Shown here: positions 7,679-17,135 of the stretch, one piece after another
Numbering within the stretch: the first letter of the stretch is position 1
How the letters are laid out: the number at the start of each line of letters is the position of its first letter
Source of the DNA: Limihaloglobus sulfuriphilus
GTDB taxonomy: Bacteria > Planctomycetota > Phycisphaerae > Sedimentisphaerales > Sedimentisphaeraceae
Direction: 5' to 3'
NCBI RefSeq assembly: GCF_001999965.1
Contig: NZ_CP019646.1
Location: 2,604,001 to 2,668,000 of the forward strand
Length of the DNA stretch: 64,000 nucleotides
Notes under the pieces: generated by a model
What the model saw: the letters and a program-made list of their open reading frames with translations, nothing else
What the model was told of the DNA's origin: nothing
The model's database searches: none
Program-made: the position numbers and the translations under genes

Positions 7679-8214
7679 TCAAACAGGGGTGTGTCAAAAC
7701 TGCCGGCGTTTTCAAGGGTTTCGCGGCGTTTTTCCACAAAATCAACTGACACATCACAGCGAGAAGCAATTTTCTTCGCTGTGTCATCACTCTTGAGCAG
7801 CAACTCATCAACCCGTGGCTGTACGAGGAATTCCTTTTCGCGGCGGATTTTGTCCTGTTTTCTCACCTCGCGGCGCCAGTATTCCAGCTCTTTCTGGTAG
7901 AGTTTCTTGTCGCGGCGGATTTCATGGCCGTTTTTCTCTTTGCGAAACACTTTGATCTTTTTCGGCGTGGTAACGCTTAGCCTTATGCGGTTGTCATCAT
8001 CAGGCCCAAGATAAGAAACACGTATTTTGCCCAGTTTATTGCCGATAAGCACCGATTCGTCACGGTTAATGCTGAGGCTGGTTTCTTTTGTCTTTTCACC
8101 GGTGAGCGGCGCAACGTCCTGGCGGACATTATCCTTACGGAAAAACCGCTCATAAACGAGGTCAAAGCCGATAACCAGGACCCACATCCCGGCAAGTATT
8201 ATCAAAACCTGCAT
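7675..8214 (-). CDS. Membrane-anchored CsrA-like protein with helical tail
   Basis: The 179-residue product starts with one transmembrane helix (residues 2-20, VLIILAGMWVLVIGFDLV). Residues 46-95 read like CsrA: NRDESVLIGN matches R-x-x-G-E-x-x-x-I-G-D, then IRVSYLG, RIRLSVTTPKKIKVFRKE matches V-R-L-G-I-x-A-P-x-x-x-x-V-x-R-x-E, including the RNA-contacting Arg near 91. A long, highly charged helix follows (98-135), then TAKKIASRCDVSVDFVEKRR, which has the look of a small helix-turn-helix. CsrA itself is a free 60-residue RNA-binding dimer, so membrane attachment and the tail are unusual. RNA binding at the membrane is an inference; a CsrA-like fold without RNA binding is possible. Confidence 0.6.
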   Translation of the reverse strand: MQVLIILAGMWVLVIGFDLVYERFFRKDNVRQDVAPLTGEKTKETSLSINRDESVLIGNKLGKIRVSYLGPDDDNRIRLSVTTPKKIKVFRKEKNGHEIRRDKKLYQKELEYWRREVRKQDKIRREKEFLVQPRVDELLLKSDDTAKKIASRCDVSVDFVEKRRETLENAGSFDTPLFD

Positions 8215-8319
8215 AGTGCTGACTCACAAAACAGTTGAATATTATTACTACTTTTAAAGTTTGAGTTTACCAAAACGGGCGAACAGAAACACTGATCACG
8301 CCCCCTCACGGGGCAAGAT

Positions 8320-8931
8320 TTATTTACCTGTTGAGGGTGCCTTTGTGAGCACCTTATCAGCGAGACCGTAATTGATTGATTCCTGAGCCTCGAGCCAGAG
8401 ATTTCTGTCGCAGTCTTTCTCTATTTTTTCCGGTTTTACGCCGGAATGCTCCGAGAGTATTTCATAAATTAGCTTCCTCAAACGAATTATCTCTTTTGCC
8501 TCTATCTCGAGATCGCTTGCCGTGCCCTGCATAACTCCGCTTATCAGCGGCTGATGCAGCATTATCCGGCTGTTTGGCAGCATGTAGCGTTTGCCTTTTG
8601 TGCCGCCGGCGAAGAGAACCGCTCCCATGCTTGCCGCCTGGCCGATGCAGTATGTGGCTACCGGGCAGCGGAGAAAACGCATCGTGTCATAAATCGCCAA
8701 TCCGGCAGTAACCGAGCCGCCGGGAGAGTTTATATAAAAGTGAATATCGCTGCTGCTTTCCTCGTTGCTCAAAAACAGCATCTGGGCGATAATCAGATTC
8801 GCCGAGTTGTCATCCACAGGCCCGCCAAGGAATATGACCCTGTCTTTGAGAAGGCGCGAGTATATGTCAAAGGCCCGCTCTCCCCGGCCGGTCTTTTCAA
8901 TTACCATTGGAACAAGTTGGTTCGATATCAT
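8320..8931 (-). CDS. clpP: ATP-dependent Clp protease proteolytic subunit
   Basis: This is a 203-residue serine protease of the ClpP family. The catalytic Ser lies in [16 protein letters not shown], the His in [10 protein letters not shown] and the Asp in the CDRN segment. The oxyanion glycines are in [18 protein letters not shown]. Together with ClpX or ClpA it forms the barrel that degrades unfolded or tagged cytoplasmic proteins. Length is normal. No clpX lies beside it. The spacer behind the gene has a short GCCCC/GGGGC hairpin at about 8300-8315 but without a clear T-run. Confidence 0.95.
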   Translation of the reverse strand: MISNQLVPMVIEKTGRGERAFDIYSRLLKDRVIFLGGPVDDNSANLIIAQMLFLSNEESSSDIHFYINSPGGSVTAGLAIYDTMRFLRCPVATYCIGQAASMGAVLFAGGTKGKRYMLPNSRIMLHQPLISGVMQGTASDLEIEAKEIIRLRKLIYEILSEHSGVKPEKIEKDCDRNLWLEAQESINYGLADKVLTKAPSTGK

Positions 8932-9116
8932 TTCTTATCCATTTAACTCAATTATATCTCTAATTTAAAGCGGGTATTATATTCATAATTCGGCAAAAAG
9001 TGAAGAAAATCTTCTAACATATCTCTGAGTTCTTGTTAAAATGTAATTTTATAGAGTAATATATTAGATTTAAACGTAATTTTATTTAATGAAATTTCAA
9101 AAGGAAAGGTAATATT

Positions 9117-10061
9117 ATGAAACGCATCTTTTTATCAGCTTTGATTTTATCTGTATTTGTAGGTACTTCTGCCGCACAGGAGCCGGCATGGGGAATAAAC
9201 ATAGACATCGAAAAACTGCGTGAATCGAGCCTGTACAAATTCTTCGAGAAAGACGCCGACAGCGAGGGCCGGCAAAAGGATATTGCCGAATCTATCGGCC
9301 TTTCAGAAGAAGAGCTGGGATTTAATCCGATAGAAGACCTGACCAGTTTCACCGCGTACAACACGAGTTTCGGCAAAGAAGAGGGCGTTATGCTGCTCAA
9401 GGGCAAATTTAAAACCGAAAAAATTGAGCAGTTTCTCGAAAAAGAAAACACCCACAGCACATCAAAGCACGGCAAATACACAGTTCACGAGTGGACACAG
9501 GAAGATATGAAGCTGGCGGGCTCTATCATAAGCGAGAGCTTCATAGTTGCCGCCACGGACAAGGCAAAACTCACCCAGACACTCGACGGCCTGGATAAAA
9601 ACAGCCAGACACAGATGGCAAAGCTGATTGAGAAAGACAAAACCGCCGCGTCAAAGAATGCTTATTTTTATGTAACGGCCAAAGATATCGGCAAAAACAT
9701 GGACGAACAGCAGTCGCAGCAGAACCCCATGGCACGGCAGGTAAAGGATATAGTCATATCCGCCGGAGAGAACGGCGGGAATTTCTATGTGAATTCGCTC
9801 GTTACAGCCGTCTCGCCCGAGGCCGCCGCACAGCTTCAGCAGATGATTACCGGCATGACCGCGATGTTCAGTATGCAGGCTCAACAGCAGCCGGATTCTC
9901 CCGTTGCCAAAATGCTCCAGCCGCTGAAAATTTCAAACGACGGCAGCAAAATCAGTCTCTCGTATGAGTACCCGGCAGAAGAGCTGGCAGAGCTCATAAA
10001 AAAGGCGCAGCAGAGTTCAACACAAAAAATTGCACCGCAAATGCAGCCAGGGGAGAATTAA
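9117..10061 (+). CDS. Secreted protein of unknown function, tandem paralogue 1
   Basis: The 314-residue product has a signal peptide (residues 1-20, cleavage after SAA). The body is mixed alpha/beta and begins AWGINIDIEKLRESSLYKFF. The gene 126 bp downstream encodes a clear relative, with matching segments AWLVRMDAERL, SEEELG/CEEELS, LLKGKF/LLKGDF and VHEW/LHQC. Similar planctomycete proteins often have such long alternating sheet-helix bodies, but I know no function. A good AAAGG ribosome site precedes the ATG. The C-terminus is rich in Gln and ends MQPGEN. Confidence 0.8.
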   Translation: MKRIFLSALILSVFVGTSAAQEPAWGINIDIEKLRESSLYKFFEKDADSEGRQKDIAESIGLSEEELGFNPIEDLTSFTAYNTSFGKEEGVMLLKGKFKTEKIEQFLEKENTHSTSKHGKYTVHEWTQEDMKLAGSIISESFIVAATDKAKLTQTLDGLDKNSQTQMAKLIEKDKTAASKNAYFYVTAKDIGKNMDEQQSQQNPMARQVKDIVISAGENGGNFYVNSLVTAVSPEAAAQLQQMITGMTAMFSMQAQQQPDSPVAKMLQPLKISNDGSKISLSYEYPAEELAELIKKAQQSSTQKIAPQMQPGEN

Positions 10062-10187
10062 GAATTACGGTATCAGGCAAATGCCAAGTCTGCGGCTTTT
10101 GCCTTTTCCGGTTAATCTTGTAATCCTTTCAAAATAATAAATTTAAAATCACCGAAAATACATAGAATCACTTTATCAGGCTTTATT

Positions 10188-11063
10188 ATGAAACGCAGCT
10201 TAATCTTCTTTTTATTATCATCGCTTTTCTGCGGCCTGTGCCGCGGCGAGGTCGCCTGGCTGGTTCGTATGGACGCCGAAAGGCTCTACAGCTCACGGCT
10301 CAACGACGAATTTGAAAAACTCGCGGCTGACATGGAGGACGAGGAGACAGCGGTTTCCGAATTTCTCGGCCGCTGCGAAGAAGAACTCAGCGATGACCTC
10401 GAACGGATAACGATCTACAACAACGATTATTCCAGTGACGGGATCAGGGTCCTGCTAAAGGGCGATTTTGATCCGAAGCGGCTATTTTCGATTTTCAAGA
10501 GCTACAGGTCATACAGAACCGGCGAGCATGATGGCAAAGTGCTGCATCAATGCGTTGTCGATGACATGTCCGGGCTGAATGTGTACGGCGCTGCCTGCGA
10601 AGGCTGGGCGGTGGTATCTTTCGGCAGCGAAAAAGTCCTCGAGACGATCAGCCAGATAGAGGATAAGAGCCTGCTGAAATCTTTCAATCAGCTCAATCGG
10701 GTTTTTCCGCCGGAGGCAATGGTAGCCGGAGTTACACGCGGGCTTGGAGCCTCACTTGCAAAAAAGGGCATGAGAGACCCGGTGCTGAGCAATCTTGGAG
10801 ATGTGATCTTTACTGTAAGCGAAGCGGGCGATACGGTATATTTTAACTGCGATTCCGCAACTGCATCGTCCCGTGTCGCCGGCGGGCTTAAAGACGCGAT
10901 TATGGGTACCGTCGCCGCGGCGAAGATGCACGCCGACCAGGTGCCTCCGGCAGTGTTGAAATTCTTCTCATCGCTCAATACTTCTGTTTCCGGCGATATA
11001 TTCTCCGTATCGTTCAACATATCAGTGGACGATTTCGCGGCATTCATCGCGGAAATGGAATGA
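10188..11063 (+). CDS. Secreted protein of unknown function, tandem paralogue 2
   Basis: This 291-residue relative of the preceding gene product has its own signal peptide (FFLLSSLFCGLCRG). It keeps the same order of segments: AWLVRMDAERL, a short acidic region ending RCEEELSDDLERITIYN, RVLLKGDFDPKRLFSIF and a C-terminal FSVSFNISVDDFAAFIAEM. Three cysteines occur in the mature part, unlike paralogue 1. The two genes probably arose by tandem duplication and diverged far. The 69-bp inverted-repeat element begins 8 bases after the stop codon. Confidence 0.8.
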   Translation: MKRSLIFFLLSSLFCGLCRGEVAWLVRMDAERLYSSRLNDEFEKLAADMEDEETAVSEFLGRCEEELSDDLERITIYNNDYSSDGIRVLLKGDFDPKRLFSIFKSYRSYRTGEHDGKVLHQCVVDDMSGLNVYGAACEGWAVVSFGSEKVLETISQIEDKSLLKSFNQLNRVFPPEAMVAGVTRGLGASLAKKGMRDPVLSNLGDVIFTVSEAGDTVYFNCDSATASSRVAGGLKDAIMGTVAAAKMHADQVPPAVLKFFSSLNTSVSGDIFSVSFNISVDDFAAFIAEME

Positions 11064-11070
11064 TGTTGAT

Positions 11071-11139
11071 TCAGAGCCGTTCTTCACTTGTTTATCAATA
11101 TTACCAGAATGCGGAACAAGTAAAGAATTATGGAGCGGT
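11071..11139 (+). repeat. 69-bp dispersed element, copy 1
   Basis: It matches the reverse complement of 17136-17204 at 66 of 69 positions. Inside, TTCTTCACTTGTTT is almost the reverse complement of GGAACAAGTAAAGAA, so the transcript can form a long hairpin. Similarity to the other copy continues downstream through a GACAGGATTAACAAGAT segment at about 11165, with a diverged stretch between. Confidence 0.85.
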
Positions 11140-11282
11140 GAGCTCAGGCATAAGACAATAAATAGACAGGATTAACAAGATTAACATGATCTTATTTAAT
11201 TATTTTATATCCTGTAAATCCTGTAATCCTGTCAAATATTAATCTGAAATTTGAAATGACTTTAAATCAGGGAACCTAAAGC

Positions 11283-12371
11283 ATGGCAATAAATTTTGAC
11301 TCGCAGCGTTGGGAAACAATTAAACAGGACACAAACGCCTGGTGGGATGGTACACTTGGCAGGCCGCTGATTCTTGCCCGTCTGGCGGGCAGAGACCCCG
11401 GCCGAGAGAGGCCGCGGCACCCGTATCATCATTTCACATCATTCTATGATATGTCTATTTCGGCGGAGGAAGTCATCGACGCAATCGATTACTGGTTCTG
11501 CGGCACCGAATTCCTTGGAGACGCGTTTCCGGTATTCTTTCCCAATTTCGGCCCGGGCGTAATAGCCGCGTATATGGGCGCAGAGCTCGAAAACGGCGAC
11601 AATACCGCATGGTTTCACCCTGTGGGCAGCCCCGAACTCTCCCAGATAAAGTTTGATTACATCCCCGACAACCCGTGGTTCAAACGGACAAAGGAAATCA
11701 TCTCTGCCGGAGCGGAAAGATGGCAGGGAATCGTTGAAATCGCAATGACCGATCTTGGCGGCAATATGGATATCCTCTCGACATTCCGCCCGTCCGAAAA
11801 ACTTCTGCTCGATCTTTACGATGCGCCGGAGTTAGTCGAACAGCTCAACTGGCGGGCGCACGAGATGTGGTGGAAATATTTTGATGAGCTCAACACCATC
11901 ACACAGGATACTAACCCGGGCTATTCTACCTGGGCGGGCTTTTTCTCCGAAAAGCCGCACTATATGCTTCAGTGCGATTTCTGCTACATGATCGGGCCGG
12001 ACATGTTCGAGCGGTTCGTAAAGCCCGAGTTAGAGGCCACATCTGATAAACTCGACAACGCGTTTTATCACCTTGACGGCCCAGGCGAGCTTGTGCATCT
12101 TGAGAGCCTTCTGGAAATCGAATCGCTAAAGGGCATTCAGTGGATACCCGGCGCCGGCCAGAAACCGCTTGAGGACTGGCCCGAGGTGCATAAGAAAATC
12201 ACCGATGCCGGAAAAAAGATACAGCTTATCTCGCACCTGAGCGATAAACCGTATGAGCTTCTGGACAGGATAGCCGACCAGACAGGCAGGCTGGACAATA
12301 TAGTTTATTGTCTCAACGATAACATAGAGAACCGGGACAAGGCCGAAAAACTGATAGAGAAATTTACCTAA
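11283..12371 (+). CDS. UroD-family (uroporphyrinogen decarboxylase-like) protein
   Basis: This 362-residue protein has the UroD TIM-barrel fold, as judged by its overall pattern and the C-terminal segment FYHLDGPGELVHLESLLEIE, followed by IQWIPGAGQKP. Many planctomycetes carry numerous UroD-like genes that are not heme enzymes but probable corrinoid-linked methyltransferases. The present sequence lacks the Arg-rich N-terminal substrate signature of true HemE. It is probably a cytoplasmic methyltransferase or a related enzyme of unknown substrate. It lies 9 bp ahead of a cation/proton antiporter gene and may be co-transcribed with it. Confidence 0.7.
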   Translation: MAINFDSQRWETIKQDTNAWWDGTLGRPLILARLAGRDPGRERPRHPYHHFTSFYDMSISAEEVIDAIDYWFCGTEFLGDAFPVFFPNFGPGVIAAYMGAELENGDNTAWFHPVGSPELSQIKFDYIPDNPWFKRTKEIISAGAERWQGIVEIAMTDLGGNMDILSTFRPSEKLLLDLYDAPELVEQLNWRAHEMWWKYFDELNTITQDTNPGYSTWAGFFSEKPHYMLQCDFCYMIGPDMFERFVKPELEATSDKLDNAFYHLDGPGELVHLESLLEIESLKGIQWIPGAGQKPLEDWPEVHKKITDAGKKIQLISHLSDKPYELLDRIADQTGRLDNIVYCLNDNIENRDKAEKLIEKFT

Positions 12372-12380
12372 AAAGGGCTT

Positions 12381-13631
12381 ATGGCAATAGGAATCGCAGA
12401 GCTTATACTTCTTGGCCTTATTGTAGAATGGGCCGTTCGTAAAATAAAGCTGCCCGGACTGGTGGGCCTGCTGATACTGGGTGTGGCTATGGGGCCGCAT
12501 TTTTTCAACCAGATAAACCCCGAGACAAGGTCAGTCGCGGCAGACTGGCGAATGATTGCGCTGGTGGTGATACTGCTGCGGGCGGGGCTGGAGATGAGCA
12601 AAGAGGCACTGGCACGGGTTGGTTTCCGCGCGGCTTTGATGGCGTTTGTGCCGTGTATCTTTGAAGTCGCCGCTGTTACACTCTTTGCGCCGATGCTGCT
12701 GGGGATAACCCGTCTGGAAGCGGCTATGCTCGGAGCCGTACTCGGTGCCGTATCGCCTGCGGTGATCGTGCCGCTGATGATAAGGTTTATCCAAGAAGGC
12801 CGCGGCGATGACAAGGGAGCACCAACGCTGATTCTCGCCGGCGCATCATGCGATGACGCGGTCGCGATACTGCTGTGCGGCTCGTTTATCAGCATGTACA
12901 CAGGAGCCGGCGTGAGCATCGCAAAACAGGCCGCTCATCTGCCCATATCTATTATAACCGGAATCTGTGCAGGAATCGCGGCGGGGGTTCTGTTCTGCAG
13001 GTTCTTCGAGAAGTTCAATCCGCGGGCCACAAAACGCGTACTGATACTGCTGGGTGTCTCGGTAATTATCCTGAGCTTTCAGCGGTACATAGAGCGATAT
13101 TTCCCCTTCGCTTCACTTCTGGCGATAATGACTATGGGCTTTATTATACTGGAAAAACGCGAGCATTTCGCACATGAGCTCTCATCAAAACTGGGTAAAA
13201 TCTGGGTTTTCGCCCAGCTGCTTCTGTTTATATTCGTCGGCACAGAAGTAAACGTGCCCGTAGCCCTCAAGGCGGGCCTGGCAGGCGCTGCGGTTATCGG
13301 CATCGGCCTTATCGGACGCAGTATCGCCGTGCAGATTTGTATGCTCGGCAGCGGCTTTAACGCTAAAGAACGGGTTTTTCTCGGCGTTTCATACCTGCCC
13401 AAAGCCACGGTGCAGGCGGCAATCGGTGCGGCGCCTCTGGCGGCTATGAAAGCGGGAAATATGGATACCGGCCCGGGCGAGATTATACTGGCGGTCGCGG
13501 CGATGAGTATCCTCTTAACCGCCCCGCTGGGCTCGGTTGCTATTTCCTGGGCGGGCAGAAACCTGCTGACGGTATCAGAAAAGCCCCCCAACGATTCACC
13601 CGCAAGGTCAGCGGCGATGGAAAGCAGATAA
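12381..13631 (+). CDS. Cation/proton antiporter (CPA family)
   Basis: This 416-residue inner-membrane protein has about 12-13 hydrophobic helices and belongs to the monovalent cation:proton antiporter superfamily. The N-terminal VEWAVRKIKLPGLVGLLILG and MGPHFF are typical of helix 1-2. ALVVILLRAGLEM and the region ASCDDAVAILLCG contain the conserved Asp-Asp pair expected at the ion-binding site. It probably exchanges Na+ or K+ for protons. A short hydrophilic tail follows residue 395. Confidence 0.88.
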   Translation: MAIGIAELILLGLIVEWAVRKIKLPGLVGLLILGVAMGPHFFNQINPETRSVAADWRMIALVVILLRAGLEMSKEALARVGFRAALMAFVPCIFEVAAVTLFAPMLLGITRLEAAMLGAVLGAVSPAVIVPLMIRFIQEGRGDDKGAPTLILAGASCDDAVAILLCGSFISMYTGAGVSIAKQAAHLPISIITGICAGIAAGVLFCRFFEKFNPRATKRVLILLGVSVIILSFQRYIERYFPFASLLAIMTMGFIILEKREHFAHELSSKLGKIWVFAQLLLFIFVGTEVNVPVALKAGLAGAAVIGIGLIGRSIAVQICMLGSGFNAKERVFLGVSYLPKATVQAAIGAAPLAAMKAGNMDTGPGEIILAVAAMSILLTAPLGSVAISWAGRNLLTVSEKPPNDSPARSAAMESR

Positions 13632-13724
13632 AAACCGGCAGACGACAAGCAACACATTGCCCGCAAGAGAGCAATATAAAAAAAATGATGTAATCATTCC
13701 GGAATTTTGTTAGAATAGCCGCCT

Positions 13725-14180
13725 ATGATAATACGACAAGCAAAAACCAGTGATGCCGAGGCGATAAACGAGTTAATCTCTCGTTATGCCGAGCTTGACA
13801 AGATGCTTTTTAGAAGCATGGCAAGCATTTATGAGCTTATCCAGACCTTTGCCGTTGCCGAAGAAGACGGCCGGGTCCTCGGCTGCGGCGCGCTGAGCGT
13901 GGTCTGGAAAGACCTTGCAGAGATAAAATCACTCGCTGTCGCCGAAGGCTGCCAGGGCAAGGGCATCGGCCGCTCAATTGTTGAATTCTGTCTGGAAAAG
14001 GCGCGTTCTCTGGGAATAAAAGATGTTTTTGCCCTGACACTTGAGCCGCAATTTTTCGAGAAACTCGGCTTTCACCGTGTAAACCGTCTTGAGCTGCCCA
14101 TGAAGGTCTGGAGCGATTGCGCGATGTGCCCCAAACAGGACAACTGCGACGAAATCGCTTTGGTAATATCCCTCAAATAA
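13725..14180 (+). CDS. Short N-acetylglutamate synthase-like GNAT acetyltransferase
   Basis: This 151-residue GNAT protein has the acetyl-CoA loop CQGKGIGRSIVEFCLEKARS and the closing FFEKLGFHRV. The C-terminal motif KVWSDCAMCPKQDNCDEIA, with three cysteines, marks the stand-alone N-acetylglutamate synthases that replace classical ArgA in many bacteria. The reaction is acetyl transfer to L-glutamate, the first step of arginine synthesis. The cysteines may bind metal. TAGAAT at about 13712 could be its -10 box. No other arg gene is nearby. Confidence 0.75.
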   Translation: MIIRQAKTSDAEAINELISRYAELDKMLFRSMASIYELIQTFAVAEEDGRVLGCGALSVVWKDLAEIKSLAVAEGCQGKGIGRSIVEFCLEKARSLGIKDVFALTLEPQFFEKLGFHRVNRLELPMKVWSDCAMCPKQDNCDEIALVISLK

Positions 14181-14249
14181 CGGCTTGAAAGGCTCTGACC
14201 TCCCGCCGTAGCCGATACAAAACCTCGGAAAACATAGCTTTTCATAAAA

Positions 14250-14981
14250 TCACTTGAGCGATTCCGGTTTGTTCGGCATATCGGACTGCCTGATAGCCCG
14301 GGTAAGTGCTTCCATACCGGCAGGCACGATGTTGTAGCGGCCGCTGTATTTTTCGATCGAGCTGCCGGCAAGCTGCGCCGCCATTGACGGGCATATAATC
14401 TCGACTCCGTCGCCGCCGGCCCAGGAGCCGCGTATGCCTGTAAGGTTCATCATAAACACCTTGTGCACCATGACCTGGCCAGGCTCGATGCCGGAAATAT
14501 CGACGGGCAGAATCTTCGTTACCAGCTCAAGGGCTTTGGGACCGTAAAGGCCGAGCATAGCTGTCTTTGCCGAGATATCCCTGATACCGTCGCCGGAGCC
14601 GTTTACTGACTCAAGAACTGAGATTACGTACTGTGTATCCGCCGGCATTGTCAGCAGGGTATATTCCGAGATTTTGCGAATTACGCGTACGGGTTTTGCC
14701 TGTTCCCTGCCGGGAGTTACAACAGCGGTATAAGCCCAGCTGTTTTCATACATCATCGAGATATCAAGCTCTGTAATGCTGTTAAGTGCGTCTATTTCCG
14801 AGTCTTCTGTGATACTTACACGCCCGAACGCACTGAGATCAACCGCGGCGATTCCGTTTTGTATCGCGGCGTATTCGGTATCTACATCGCTGTAAACAGA
14901 GGGCACCAGCCAGTCGCCGTATTCATCGAATCTCGCGTTAAACGATATGTGGAGTTTCTCAAAAGCTGTGGTATTAGCCAT
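14250..14981 (-). CDS. GcvT/YgfZ-like folate-binding protein
   Basis: This 243-residue protein resembles the T-protein (aminomethyltransferase) family: NARFDEYGDWLVPSVYSDVD at the N-terminus, AAIQNGIAAVDLSAFGRVSI, MLGLYGPKALELV and GGDGVEIICP. It is about 120 residues shorter than true GcvT because the C-terminal barrel is absent, as in YgfZ-like or GcvT-domain proteins. Glycine cleavage is therefore unlikely as its own activity; a folate-linked repair or one-carbon role is possible. No gcvH or gcvP gene is nearby. Confidence 0.75.
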   Translation of the reverse strand: MANTTAFEKLHISFNARFDEYGDWLVPSVYSDVDTEYAAIQNGIAAVDLSAFGRVSITEDSEIDALNSITELDISMMYENSWAYTAVVTPGREQAKPVRVIRKISEYTLLTMPADTQYVISVLESVNGSGDGIRDISAKTAMLGLYGPKALELVTKILPVDISGIEPGQVMVHKVFMMNLTGIRGSWAGGDGVEIICPSMAAQLAGSSIEKYSGRYNIVPAGMEALTRAIRQSDMPNKPESLK

Positions 14982-15078
14982 TTGTTATTTCCTGAAATAT
15001 TCTGAAACCATAAAACGTGTTTTATTTTCCGTTTATCTTATCATAAATAAAAATATGATAATTGAAATGATGAAACAG

Positions 15079-15594
15079 TTAGAATTTTGATTTTCGTATG
15101 TCTGTTATTGTATCTGTTTCGATCTTCAGCGTATTGGCGCAGCACAGGGCGATTGAAATCGCGTCCGCCACGTCTGCCGGTTCGGGCATTTCGGCCAGCC
15201 CCAGCAGTGTTTGTATAGACCGCTGCATCTGCTGTTTTGTAGCTCTGCCGTTGCCGGTGATGGATTTTTTTATTCTTGTAGCCGAGAAGCCCTTCACCGG
15301 TACATTTGCCGCGGCCGCCCGCTGAAAAATTGTGCCGCGGGCATGTCCCATCAGTATGGCGGTCTTAGGGTGGGCATAATGCGAATACAGCTCTTCTACC
15401 GCCATCATATCCGGCTCGTAGCTTGATAAAATATTGTCAATATCCGTAGCGATCTGGTCGAGCCTCATCGCCAGCTCAAGTTTAGGGTCGGCGCGGAATG
15501 TACCCGCTTCGATGAGTTTTTCGCCGAGAATATCCGCGTCTATAACCGCGTATCCGCATATTCTCAGCCCGGGGTCTATGCCTAATAGTCTCAT
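15079..15594 (-). CDS. ruvC: Crossover junction endodeoxyribonuclease RuvC
   Basis: This 171-residue Holliday-junction resolvase has the four acidic active-site positions: LGIDPGLRICGYAVI (Asp 6), AVEELYSHYAHPKTAILMG (Glu near 66), and ADVADAISIALC (Asp pair near 140). It cuts four-way DNA junctions in complex with RuvAB. The start ATG overlaps the end of cysS by four bases, so the two genes are translated from one message. No ruvA or ruvB is in the window. Confidence 0.95.
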   Translation of the reverse strand: MRLLGIDPGLRICGYAVIDADILGEKLIEAGTFRADPKLELAMRLDQIATDIDNILSSYEPDMMAVEELYSHYAHPKTAILMGHARGTIFQRAAAANVPVKGFSATRIKKSITGNGRATKQQMQRSIQTLLGLAEMPEPADVADAISIALCCANTLKIETDTITDIRKSKF

Positions 15595-17069
15595 TTTATC
15601 TCGTAATCTGTTCCGGCGGGGGTGTCCTTGAAGGTAACACCGAAAGCCGCCATCTTATCACGGATTTCATCGGCTTTTGCCCAGTCTTTTTCTTCGCGGG
15701 CCTTTGCGCGCTGTTCTATGACCAGACCCATAAGATAATCCAGCAAATCCTGGTTTATGCCTGATTCCCGGGGGTATTCCTTGAGAACGATACCGAGAAC
15801 GTCTCCCCCGAGACAGTTGAACATATCGTTTACCGCCGCGAGCGTTTTTTTATTCGGCCTGCCCTTTTGCAGCAGTGTCGAGGTCATCTTCTCCATCTCG
15901 TATATCACCGAGAGCGCGACCGATGTATTTATATCGTCGTCCATCGCCTTGCGGAAACGATGCTGGAAACCTTCAAGCTGTTTTAGCACCTTGGCATCCG
16001 CCTCACCGTCGTCTGCCTTTTCCATTGCCTTTCGCAGAGACTTTACGCACTCGGTTATCCTGTCAAGCCCGCTTTGTGCGGCGGTCAGAGCCGAGTCGGA
16101 GAAATCCAGCGGACTGCGGTAATGGCTGTTGAGAACCAGCATACGCACCGCCAGCGGGTCATAGGCTCGGCTGAGGCGTTCATGCTCGCCGCTGAAAACC
16201 TGTTTTAGCAGGATAAAGTTATTCAGGCTCTTGCCCATCTTCGTCCCGTCAACGGTTACCATGTTGTTATGCAGCCAGTAGCGGACGAATTCTTTGCCGT
16301 TAGCCGCCTCGGACTGGGCGATTTCGCATTCATGATGGGGGAATTTGTTTTCCAGCCCGCCGCCGTGTATGTCGATAGTCTCGCCGAGATATTTCATGCT
16401 CATCACCGAGCATTCCAGGTGCCAGCCCGGATAGCCTTTGCCCCAGGGGCTGTCCCACTGCATGATATGGTTTGGCTCTGCCTTTTTCCACAGGGCAAAA
16501 TCCGCGGGGCTGCGTTTTTCGCTCTTAACGTCAACCCTTGTGCCGCTTCGCATATCTTCGAGGTTTCTGCCCGAGAGCTTTCCGTAGGCTTTGTGACTGG
16601 CGACGTCAAAATACACCGACCCGTTCACCTCGTATGCGTGCCCGTTGTCCATAAGTTTCTGTACCAGTGCTATCTGCTCGGGGATATGTCCCGAGGCCCT
16701 GGGCGAGATATCCGGCCGCAGGCAGTTGAGCCGGTCCATGTCCTCGAAATAGCTGGCGGTGTAGTGTTCGGCGAGCGACATCGGGTGGATGCGTTCTTTT
16801 TTCGCCGCGACCTGGAGCTTGTCCTCGCCCTCGTCCGCATCATCGGTGAGATGTCCAACATCAGTTATATTCTGGATATAGGTTACGCTGTAGCCGAGGT
16901 ATTTGAGATATCTGTATATGATGTCAAAGCTGATGTAGCTTTTTGCGTGGCCTAAGTGGGAATCCCCGTAAACCGTAGGCCCGCAAACGTACATGCTGAC
17001 ACGGCCCTCGTTGAGAGGGGTGAATACGTCTTTTTGTCTTGTAAGCGAGTTATAAAATTTTAAAGCCAT
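15591..17069 (-). CDS. cysS: Cysteinyl-tRNA synthetase
   Basis: This 492-residue class I synthetase has the zinc Cys in [19 protein letters not shown] (the HIGH-type motif is HLGH), the second metal-site residues in [17 protein letters not shown] and [11 protein letters not shown], and the KMSKS-type loop [10 protein letters not shown]. It charges tRNA-Cys in the cytoplasm. Length is normal, with a C-terminal anticodon-binding domain ending [20 protein letters not shown]. It is the first gene of a pair with ruvC. The spacer upstream holds copy 2 of the 69-bp hairpin element. Confidence 0.97.
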   Translation of the reverse strand: MALKFYNSLTRQKDVFTPLNEGRVSMYVCGPTVYGDSHLGHAKSYISFDIIYRYLKYLGYSVTYIQNITDVGHLTDDADEGEDKLQVAAKKERIHPMSLAEHYTASYFEDMDRLNCLRPDISPRASGHIPEQIALVQKLMDNGHAYEVNGSVYFDVASHKAYGKLSGRNLEDMRSGTRVDVKSEKRSPADFALWKKAEPNHIMQWDSPWGKGYPGWHLECSVMSMKYLGETIDIHGGGLENKFPHHECEIAQSEAANGKEFVRYWLHNNMVTVDGTKMGKSLNNFILLKQVFSGEHERLSRAYDPLAVRMLVLNSHYRSPLDFSDSALTAAQSGLDRITECVKSLRKAMEKADDGEADAKVLKQLEGFQHRFRKAMDDDINTSVALSVIYEMEKMTSTLLQKGRPNKKTLAAVNDMFNCLGGDVLGIVLKEYPRESGINQDLLDYLMGLVIEQRAKAREEKDWAKADEIRDKMAAFGVTFKDTPAGTDYEIK

Positions 17070-17135
17070 CTAAAATGCTTCCTGTTATCTTGTTAATCCT
17101 GTCTAATTATTGCATATTGTCTGCTGTCTAAACTA

